Assembly (NCBI RefSeq): GCF_030272615.1 | Contig: NC_081406.1 | Location: 461,432,072 to 461,496,071 of the forward strand | Length of the DNA stretch: 64,000 bases | Origin: Cryptomeria japonica | Taxonomy: Eukaryota; Streptophyta; Pinopsida; Cupressales; Cupressaceae | Reading direction: 5' to 3' | Part shown: positions 54,628 through 64,000 of the stretch, one piece after another | How positions within the stretch are numbered: position 1 is the stretch's first letter | Layout: every line of letters starts with the position of its first letter | Notes under the pieces: generated by a model | The model's database searches: none | Told to the model about the DNA's origin: nothing | What the model saw: only the letters and a program-made list of their open reading frames with translations | Program-made: the position numbers and the translations under genes

Positions 54628-57600
54628 TTCCGACTTACTCTTGTAAGTCGTAAGGCTAGATGGAGAACATGTCGCATGCATGAGCCCTGAAACTCATTCA
54701 ACAAATATCAAATTGCACATGGGAATCTTTCCATAAATAAATGAAACGTTATTGCTAATTACTCTACGAATTCCATTATCCATTGGCAAGATACATCTAA
54801 ATACATACATTTCTTATAATATTCTAGGAATTATCCACAATCATAGTAGAGAAACAAGAATTTTCTCCCTTCATTACACCAAGTTAATGCATTACAAAGA
54901 GGTAAACAACAATTACCATACTCATCTACCAAATATGACAAGAAAACATGCCATTGTGATCAATTTCTTTTACCAATATATATTTTTCATAAAACTTTAT
55001 CGCATAGAACTAGCTCCAAAATTTTAATTTCTACAACCAAGTTAACTTTCATGAATAAGAGAAATGTAAATAACTCAATTGTTTACACTAGCGAAGCATA
55101 AGAAAACCTTTCCAAAGACTATGTCCCATAACATAGTGACAAGTTAATACAATTTAGTCCATGATACACATAATAACCATCCACATAACTGAAATGCACA
55201 ACTCAAAACACCTGATGTGAGCATGTCTAATGCTTGGTCAAAGATAACATGAATGATCAACCTCTCTATGCTTGATCTCAGAACAACAATATGATCATAA
55301 ATATTCAATATCTCACTCAAAGGCTTGATGGTGCTAGGGCACACCATTATGGTGCTACCTTCCATACAAGACCCTTGTGAATATCCCTTGTTGAGTAAGG
55401 TGGTTAGCCTCCAAGAGATAGTCACCACACATAGGTAGGTAGTGGATCCTAGCTGCATCATAGCCTCACATACCCCCATCCTCAAGGTTCCTTACGTCTA
55501 CTTCCTCGTACACACTCTACCAAGACTATCTCATATGTCCTTGGAGAGGAATTTCACATTTCAACACAAGACTAGCATATGAAAATAGTAAGGATAAATC
55601 AGTTTAGCCACCAAAGTACAGATGAATAAAGATAATAAATCATCAATTCCAACAATAAGGAAAGAAAATAATCCAGAATTTGCAACACCAAATCAAGAAT
55701 GTAAAATATCACAAGATCATGGCTAAACCTTCAAAGTCAAAGTAAAATAAATTGCTGGTCCCCAAAGAAATATAAAGAATATCACAACTGCACATAACAT
55801 CACTATGTGACTAGCATCTAGCCACCAATGAGGAAGGAAGGAACAATCATCTAGCCATCACAGTAGCTCATAATGTGGTGCGACATAGTCACACTACCCA
55901 CATGGCATGGCGGTGTGCACCTCGACATCACCCCGCATCACGTCGTCACGTAGAATGGCAATACCCCAAGTGGAGAAGACACGCAATGGACATAAACCCG
56001 CATGGTAGTGTACCTCGAGGAAACAAGCACGCGCAGGTCACATCCCGCATAGCAACGTATCTATAAGGATACTTGCCATAAGCTAGAGGTATACATGACT
56101 TAGGTCCACCCACATGTCCACCAACACCTACTAACTGACAGCCCATGTGGATAAACCTACCTTTCATGAAGACAAGGCAAAGGATCCTCCAAAATAAACC
56201 ATCACTATGCTCAAGAATCACCATCAATATGCTCAAATAAAGGAGAGGAATAGGCTGTCACACATAAACCTATAAATAGATTCATCGAAAGGGAAAGTAT
56301 TGAGTACACCTTTGATACAATTTTATTGTATAACTATATCATTCCTTGAAATAGAGAAGCTAAATTCACTTCACGCCGACATTACTTGTACGTCGATCCA
56401 TACTATTCAAGGTATGGTGACTGCGAATACTACCCCTTAACATACTGAATTACCCACAACCTGAGGTTTGGTACTCAGTAGGGAAACAAATAAGCAACAT
56501 CACATAAATAGTATGGTTTTCCATACTCATAAGCAACATATCCTCCATGATTGATTACTTCACCAACCCATGGCACATATAATAAGCTCTGGTTTCTTAC
56601 AATACACACGAATATACCAGTACTGGTTTAGTCACATCTATGGGGAGTACTTTCTAGTATGCTATCATCTACTCAAGGGAGATTTAAATTATGATTTCCA
56701 CATGAATAACTGAATCAAGTTTACTCTAGATACAAGTACTAAAATTATTAACAATTCACAATTACATAAGAAAATAACATCATTCCTATATCTTTCTCGA
56801 ATTCCACTAAGCATTCGAATTAACATTACTAACTATGCAATTTTTCTTTTTAAATAAATGCATTCTTAGTAGCATTTCTAAAAATCTTATGATTTAGGCA
56901 AAGAGAAGGGAAAGAAAGTTTGATAACCAAACTATTTCCTACATGGACACAAGATCAACAAAATCACACTACATGCTAAAATTTCTCACTATAAGCCTAT
57001 CATTTCAATTGCACAGTTTTCATGTCACTTCCATTTTAGAAGGATTCCAAATAGCCTAACATGATGTTTCCAATTATTATGGTTGCAACAAAATGTTTTA
57101 GTTTTCCAAACAACAGAGATCAAAATAGGTAGTCTTTTCGATACTACTAGACCTCTTGAGAACACCCACTACTTTAATAAAATATAGACACATATCATAA
57201 TTTGCAACCTATCATTGAAAATCAAATTATGATCAAAAGGTAAGCGAGGAGCTATCACCAAAACAATACATATTAATGCATGCACATCAGACAAGCTTTT
57301 CATTTGCACTTTCTAAACAGAATAATGTAGTTACATATACCCAAAAGCAAGTTCAATGGAGCATTGCTAAAATAAATCCTCAATCAAACTGGTTTAATGA
57401 AACACATAAAATAGTCTTTCGTGGAACACATTAATACACTCTCGAAGCTACTATAACATGTTCCCTTTAATACTTCTCTTTACAAACTAAGTAGTTTCGC
57501 ATAACAACTATTCACATATTAGTGCACATTACTTAAGATAGAATTTAATTATGTTACTCCTACAAAACACATGGAGAAATCTTAATGTAAACATACAATT

Positions 57601-58220
57601 TTCTCCCAATAACCAAAATGAACTTTCAAACCCATAGCCCCTTTTTATTATCTAAAACCACATAAGCGTCATAAGGCTCACACAAGGGTTCAAGAAGTCA
57701 CACCTTTCTCTTGCAAAAAGAAACCTTATATAAGAGATAATTACACGTATCCCAAACATTTTTATTTCTAGAGAGAGAGAGGAATGGTCATAATCATTCA
57801 ATTTGCTACAAAATAAGCATTCAATATTTTCCATACTAGTCCTTCAAGTGGACAACACTAAGCTAGATCATAATCTTAAACAAGCACAATTCACACTTTT
57901 AGATTCAAGACAAGCATAGACCAACCCAAATGGATTAGTCCAAAGAGTAAAACACTCAATAAGAAAGGTACATACGATTCTCCTTCAGAATATGAGTAAT
58001 TGTAGACCAAGATATCAATAAGGAACAAAGAACATATAATCACTCCAAAGCACCAACATCAAGAAGGTGAAAACAAGGTGTGAACACATGCATTACACAC
58101 AAGTTAAGGTCTGCTCAATCACTCACATACAAAGAGGAGGATAAGCATGCACATAAGGTCGATACACCTCACACCAACTAAGGGCACACATGACACAAGA
58201 GATCCCAGTGTTTGCAACAT
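54628..58220 (-). mobile_element. Internal region 2 of the long-LTR element (non-coding)
   Basis: About 3.6 kb, complete from polypurine tract to primer site. No coding region seen; short open frames are not shared with internal region 1. With LTR2 and LTR3 it forms one minus-strand element whose LTRs are longer than its internal part. Confidence 0.75.
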
Positions 58221-58233
58221 GGGCTCGGATACC
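58221..58233 (-). other. Primer-binding site of the long-LTR element
   Basis: On the minus strand TGGTATCCGAGCCC, close to the initiator-Met site (TGGTATCAGAGC), directly inside LTR3. Confidence 0.75.
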
Positions 58234-58236
58234 AAA

Positions 58237-59358
58237 TGTAATGCCCCGCCAGGAAACCCCAAAGGGATTAAGCTAAACAAGAGAATAGAGTGCAATATTT
58301 TTTTTTTTTAAAGATAAACACAACATTAAGATACATCGAGATATCAAAGTACAGATTACATAGCAGAAGACATCAACTAATTCCTAAAAGGGTTTCCCAA
58401 CGTGATTACTTAATTCCATATTTCAGTTAACTCACACTAATTAATCGAATAAGCTGATTATCTTATAACGAGATATTTCTTAAACAAGGATAATTTCTTT
58501 CAGAAGATGAAAATATAAATCACAAGATAAGGTTCATCCATTAAGATTTATTCATACCTTTCATTCATACTTTTCATTAAAATTTAAGTCATACATCTAA
58601 TTTATTAACACACTTGAATTTCATTATAAACTAATGAGATCTTTCCATGCATACTTAATTTCCTTAACAATAACTGAATGCATTCTATTGCTCTAATCTA
58701 CAATCTTCCATGATCCCATTTCAGCAATTAAAAGACAACTGCATACATGCATTTAAGATTAATTTCTTCTAATCCACTTTACATTCTATTAAAATGTCAA
58801 CCATACATGCTAACACTAAACATGAAACATATGAATAAAATCATCACATAACACCAAGATGATCTCGGAGTTCACCCCTAAAGGGTTAGATCTCCGGGTC
58901 TGCTCAACTGCAAGACCCCTCTGAAAATTAATAAAGTTAAGAATACATGAGGTTCTCATTATTTACAATCCTACCATCAAGGCGAAACATAACCAATATA
59001 CAAATGACCACATCGGTCAATAAATACATAATTGATCCCTGAATAGGAAAGGATCCAACTAAACATGATCGAAGCAAATACAAAGGTCCACTAGATCATC
59101 CACAAAACTGAGTCATCGCAACCCAAGGTCTGGCATGAAATCAGGTTCTCACAAGGCCATAAGCAATAGGATGACTCCACCAAAGGTTCTACTATCAAGA
59201 CAACATGACAACACACTAGCGAACATAGGGACAAGTGTCATCACACAACTTGGTATGGTTACCATGGCATATCTTCATAGGTTCCGGCCCCTTACACTGG
59301 GTTACCCTGGCAACCTAATCCGAACCCCTAGCCCATCCAAGCCTCATGTGGACTCACA
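58237..59358 (-). repeat. LTR3: partial LTR, subfamily B
   Basis: Matches 50518-51640 of LTR2. It stops in mid-LTR at 59358, where LTR4 starts exactly at its TG end, so LTR4 appears to have inserted here. Confidence 0.8.
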
Positions 59359-59659
59359 TGTAATGCCCCACCAGGAAACCTCGAAGGGATAAAGCTAAAA
59401 CACTCAAATGGAGTGTAAATTTATTTTTTTTAGAAACTTTAATACACAACATTAAGATGCATTGGAGTTATCTAACGCTTAGATAATGCAGCGGAAGACT
59501 AAACAAACCTAAGGAGTTTCCCAACGTGATTATGTAACCTAACACCTAACTCAACTCACGACATTTGATCCAATTAAACAGGATATCTTAATTACATGTT
59601 ATTACTTGAAACATGGATATACTTTGTTCAGTGAATAGTCATTATAGAAATTAGGAAGC

Positions 59660-60210
59660 GTTCATCTATTATGGTTGAAGACGAGGCTAACATGAGGAAT
59701 TTTACCCATATAAGTTAAAACATAGATCACATGCAAATTCATCCCTTAAGGTTAGAATATGGTTAACTTGACGAGTCCATCCATTTTAGTTACAATATAG
59801 CGAATAAAATGAAGTTCATTTATTGAGGCTAAAATGTACATAACCAAATGGGTTCATCCATTATTGTTAAAATATAGTTAACAAGATGAAGTTCATTTAT
59901 TTAGATTGAAATGTAAATAACCAATGAGTTCATCCATTATAGTTGAAGTGTAGGTATTAGGATGAAGTTCATTTATTAAGGTTATAATGTGGATAATCCA
60001 ATTGAGTTCATCCAATTATAGTTAGAATGAAGCTAATTTGATGAAGTTCATTTATTTAGAATAAAACGTAACTAACTAAATGAATTCATCCAATTTAGTT
60101 AAAATATAGCTATTATGATGATGTTCATTTATTGAGATTAAAATGTAAGTAACTAAATGAAGTTCATCCATTAGAATTACAATCTAGGTAATATGACAAG
60201 TTCATCCAAT
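59660..60210. repeat. 38-39 base minisatellite in LTR4
   Basis: Same unit as at 43191-43700 with more unit-to-unit change. Confidence 0.65.
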
Positions 60211-61633
60211 AATTGTTATCCTTTCATTTCGTTCAAAATTTTCCTTAACCATATACCATGCATCTAATTTCATTACATGCTTTATTTTCATCATAACCTA
60301 GTAAGTTCTTTCCATGCTTACTTATTTTTATTAATATTAACAAAATACTTCCCATGATCATATCTATGATCTTTTATGACCCTAATTACTGCATTTAACA
60401 AGATGACTATATACATGCATTCCAAAAATTATCTTCATCTAATCCCCATTACACACTTAACATAATGCATCCATACATGCCAACACTAACTATGAAACAT
60501 GAGAGACAAAGGCATCACATAACATAGAAATGATCTCGGAGTTCACCCCTAGAGGGCTACATCTCCGGGTTTGCTCAACTGCAAGACCCCTCTGGCAATT
60601 AATTAAGTTAAGGTTACATAAGATTCGTGTCATTTACATTTATGCTCTTTAGGTGAACACAACCAATATACAAATGACCACTTCAGTCAATAAATACATA
60701 AATGATCTCTACATAGAAACAGATCCAACTGAACGTATTAAAAGCCAATACAAAGGTCTCTTGTATGACGGTACCCTAACTAGGGACTCGAACCCCTATG
60801 GCCAACCATAAACCAACTAGATGACAGGGTCCAAACAAGAATATCAAGACTTGTCATTACTTTAAACCAAAGAGAATACAAAAATTTAACTTGCATAGGC
60901 AATAACTGGAAACAGACATTCTTCTTTCCTACTGGTTTAAACAATAAAAGTTGATCAAGTTTTCTAAATGATCTAAGTTTTCCAAATACATTAACAGAAA
61001 ATCACAATTACAAACGGGAATACAATGCCACAGTTGCAATATTACCATTTGTCTAATTCTCATTACAGAGGGACAGTATATTTAAACCATTTATTTCACC
61101 AATGATAACAACAATATCTTACCAATTCTCAAATCGACACATCGTTCAATTTCCAATAAATCTAATAGCATATCATTTAAGTCTACAAGATATCTAATGA
61201 TAAATATTTCTTTTTCTTTTTCTCTAAAATTCCTAAGTCTCCTAGCATATTCAAATCCATTAATACTATATCCTTGAATAACATATTATGTAGAAATTAA
61301 CAAGATATATTTTATTCCAAGCAATTTACCAATTAAAATATTATCTCCAGGAAATAAAATATAACAATTTTAAATCTAATAATGCACGATTTCAAATTAA
61401 GTATTATTTAATATCTGTATATTAATCTCATTAATACAATATATATTAATAATAATTTTATGTTACATAAATAAATATTAATTAATATATAAATGTTAAT
61501 CTTTATCATTAACATATATATATTAATAATATTTAACTATTAATTAAAAACTCTATTAAAAAAGCAAGAAAACCTAAAATTTAATATACACCTCTTTTTT
61601 TTTTAAACTAAAAAAAAATATTAAAAAAATACT

Positions 61634-61955
61634 GGGAGGGCAGTCGTGCCCTAGCTGCAAGGTTGCGGCCGTGCCCTAGCCACCGAGCCTATGACCACCA
61701 CCGTGGATGCAGACCCTCAGCCTCCACACAGTGGAGCCGGGGTATCTGCGGCCACCGTGGGGGTTGTAGACCCTTCGGCCTCCACACTGTGGAGTGGGGT
61801 AGCTGCGGCCACTCACGTGGACGTAGTCCCTCCACTTCCATAGGGTGGGCGCAGGGGCTCTGCGGCCACCGTGGAGGGCGCAGAGGCTACCTCCGCGGTT
61901 CTGCGGGTGGCGGAAATGGGAGGGGCGTGGGTTGAGCTTTGGCTCCCCCCCCAAA
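61634..61955. repeat. GC-rich island in LTR4
   Basis: Three to four units of about 50 bases (TCTGCGGCCACCGTGG, then CAGACCCTTCGGCCTCCACA), close to the LTR1 island. Confidence 0.7.
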
Positions 61956-62724
61956 ACCCCAAAATAATTTCATTCCCTTATTTTTTAATATTTTTATTTT
62001 TTTATTCTTTTCCTTCTTTTTTTTTTCACAGTTTCGATTTTCAATTTTATTTAAATAGGAATAAATGAAATTTTAGGAAACGTAAACCCCCATTTCCTTT
62101 TTATCACAGTGCCATATATTTTCCATCTTGTTCAAAACCACATTATGGGAAATTTTCCCAGCAAGTTCATGATTTTCAAATACTCCATGGCCTTTAGATA
62201 TGCCAGATTTGCTCAAACACAAAACCATTTAGACAATCTTGACCCCAAAGCAACCAACATTTTCAAAACTGAAACCTAAATTTTAACAACATTCTTGGAG
62301 GTTTAAAGTACAAAATCTTCAAGAAAAACCATTCCCTTTTTTTTTTTTAAATACAAACCCAATATCATAGGAAAACAAGAGATGAAATCGAATCCTACCT
62401 CATTTCACATTCCTAGCAAGATTTTGAAGACGAGCCCAAACTGCCATTCAATAAAATCTCCATTTCCTCCAAAATCCCCAATTTCTCCGTCCAAAATATT
62501 TTTCTTCCAAAATCCAGCAACCCCAAAAATATTTTCCAACCTAGGCTAAATGGAATGAATTTTGACCTAATTCCCAATTTCAAATTTTAAATATCTTTTA
62601 AATAAAAATGAAAACTCATTCTTTTCAACTATTCAAAAATCTAACTTGCTTTTCTAATTAAAATTAAAATGCTTCTCTCTCATTTAAATTTAATTTTCTC
62701 AATATTAACAAGCTAACATTTATT

Positions 62725-62823
62725 TTTTGGGGTATCTTGGGCAGGCGATAGATCAGGTAGCGAAGACATTGTGGACAATAAATATAGCAGAGCTAAAGCT
62801 GAGACTCTTGCCAATGGAGAAGA
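62725..62823. other. Sequence right of the LTR4 break
   Basis: Unrelated to LTR1 beyond 62724. Base composition is more balanced. Not recognised. Confidence 0.4.
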
Positions 62824-63190
62824 CTACGCTTTGTGCGAATTGCCTCTTGTTCGTGGATCTAAAAATGAGGGAGCCCTAAATTTCAATAGACCCATATAAG
62901 GTAGTTGGCACTTGCACGTCCTTGGATTGAGCTTCAGGTTTCCATGGCATTTTTCGTCCCCACATTGTGCCATATTTGTTTCATAGCTTTCCTTTGGCAC
63001 AGCAGTTTGACATTCTCTAGAGCTTGAAAGACTAGTTCCAAGGTTACAAGCTGGGTTTCCTGCAATCCTAAAGAGGTTCACTCCCTTTAGCAGCCAATGA
63101 CTCAGAGGAATATGTAACGAACCTTGATTGTGTTGTAGGAAAGATTCATCAGCAATAGAGATTCCAGCACACCCTTCAATAACAGATATA
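62824..63190 (-). pseudogene. Fragment resembling an LRR receptor-kinase ectodomain
   Basis: About 120 open codons on the minus strand. The stretch LFRIAGNPACN, Cys pairs (SRECQ, CGDEKCHG), then LNPRTCKC and LLKFRAPSFLDP follow the layout after the last leucine-rich repeats of plant LRR receptor-like kinases of the At1g06840-like group (GNPxC, C..C, then CxC..PYxGxLxFRAPSFxD). No leucine-rich repeats, membrane segment or kinase domain are in view, and the frame ends at 62824, close to the broken LTR. I read it as a captured or stranded gene fragment; the family call rests on this short motif pattern. Confidence 0.5.
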
Positions 63191-63301
63191 GCAGATTATC
63201 TATAACAATGGTAGCAGGATAACCAACTCCATGCCCAGGGAAGAATATAATTGTTGTTGTTTGCAAACCATCAACCAAACCAGAGATAAGACTGCAATTT
63301 C

Positions 63302-64000
63302 TTGCTCAATATGGGTGAAACTAGGGTTATTGGCGAATGGGCCGATGTGGGTTGGGATGATCCGCCACATATCCCACAACCGGTCTTCACGAAGGGCAAA
63401 TGGGTAGATATGACAGTGCAGAATTGGTTGAGGGCAGACTTAAGAAATTTTAGACCAGTCTCCAAGTATTTTTTGGGTTTTTTCAGAGGTCCAAGTAGTG
63501 GAAATTGGCGGAGTATGGACAGATCTGGTGAAGGGCATCAACGATTTTTGGATCCTATGCAAAAGTTGTGAAGTTTCCATCTATAAATGATGTAGCTAGG
63601 GTTTCTCGGCTAAACGCTGGTGAAAAGATGATGGACAAATAGTCTAACAGTAACCCACTTGAGTTATCTTCATCACATCAAAGGGGGGATAAGGTAAGGG
63701 AATCTTCGACATCAGCAAAAGATGATAAGGTAAGTGAAAATCAAACTGACTATGATTTAGGAGGTGGGTCTTCACAGGTATGGGCTCCTATTCAATGCAT
63801 TGATTTACTTGATTCTATTGTGGATTTGAAAGCTCGTTGTTTGCATACACATGCTATTTTTGGGTAAATATGAGGGGATGCAACTAGTTTATCTAAATTT
63901 CATCAAAAATTGTAGAAAAAGTGGTCTGATATGTGTTATTTTCAATTACTCTCTGCAAATGCATTTATTATTGTTTTCAACTCTTCGTCTATTAGGGATT
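63302..64000 (+). pseudogene. Start of a plus-strand ORF, possibly LINE ORF1-like (runs off the window)
   Basis: An 89-codon frame (63302-63571, GEWADVGWDDPPHIPQPVFT, WVDMTVQNWLRADL) continues after a frameshift in another frame (VKFPSINDVARVSRLNAGEK, then a TAG) and further on as KARCLHTHAIFG and a KWSDMCYFQLLSANAFIIVF stretch near the right edge. The last part has the W...F..L....FIIVF pattern of DUF4283-like domains in plant retroelement ORF1 proteins. That resemblance is weak and the end is not visible. Confidence 0.35.

Larger units (their letters stand above)
59359..62724 (-). repeat. LTR4: LTR of subfamily A, truncated on the right
   Basis: Matches LTR1 (42890-46155) including the minisatellite and GC island. 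The match ends near 62724 at a junction to unrelated sequence. Confidence 0.8.

Noticed and set aside
1-64000. tRNA, rRNA or snRNA genes
   Set aside because: The only tRNA-like text is primer-binding sites. No cloverleaf or rRNA sequence recognised by eye.

Overview
The window is plant nuclear DNA from a large, transposon-rich genome. Its main features are Ty3/Gypsy and Ty1/Copia LTR retrotransposons stacked inside one another, an L1-type plant LINE with DUF4283-like and zf-RVT domains, and long arrays of degenerate telomere-like CCCTAA repeat. I found no complete cellular gene and no tRNA or rRNA gene. The only trace of a cellular gene is a short receptor-kinase-like fragment near the right edge. 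A gymnosperm or another giant-genome plant would fit, but I cannot name the species.

Left nest (1-27555). From inside out: (a) a Ty3/Gypsy element on the minus strand fills 1 to about 12105. Its 5' LTR is about 4.7 kb and carries a large open reading frame of its own; the first 1.36 kb of its 3' LTR is at 1-1355 and runs off the window. Between them lies one gag-pol frame in the order GAG - protease - extra RNase H - reverse transcriptase - RNase H - integrase. (b) It interrupts the GAG gene of a Copia element (CopB), of which only part of GAG, the primer site and the 5' LTR (12894-14102) are in view. (c) CopB and a second, complete Copia element (CopA, 14177-20834, target duplication CAAGT) sit 74 bases apart in the left LTR of (d) a 1.27-kb-LTR element without recognisable pol (LARD-like), which runs on the plus strand to 27555.

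Middle (27556-42889). Degenerate CCCTAA/ACCAAATTGAACCCTAA arrays and AT-rich satellite-like DNA occur on both sides of a LINE (30013-37926, minus strand), which has a perfect 15-base target duplication. The LINE has ORF1, ORF2 joined by an ATGA overlap, and a third, broken ORF between its RNase H and its 3' end. The flanking repeat blocks are copies of each other, about 11.7 kb apart.

Right nest (42890-62724). Two related subfamilies of an apparently non-coding LTR element with 4.1-4.2 kb LTRs are stacked: LTR1 - internal - LTR2 - internal - partial LTR3 - partial LTR4. Each well-preserved LTR has a short GC-rich island in otherwise AT-rich DNA. At 62724 the last LTR breaks into a segment with a receptor-kinase ectodomain fragment (minus) and the start of a plus-strand ORF that may be LINE ORF1-like.

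All the elements appear dead: stops, frameshifts and lost catalytic residues are seen in the gypsy integrase, the CopA protease and reverse transcriptase, and the LINE reverse transcriptase. Premature stops are strongly biased to TAG in the gypsy element and the LINE. Points deserving a second look are the ORF-bearing giant LTR, the RNase H placed before the reverse transcriptase, the third ORF of the LINE, the amber-biased decay, a 66-base in-frame tandem repeat, and a repeated 25-29 base palindrome in the LARD-like element.
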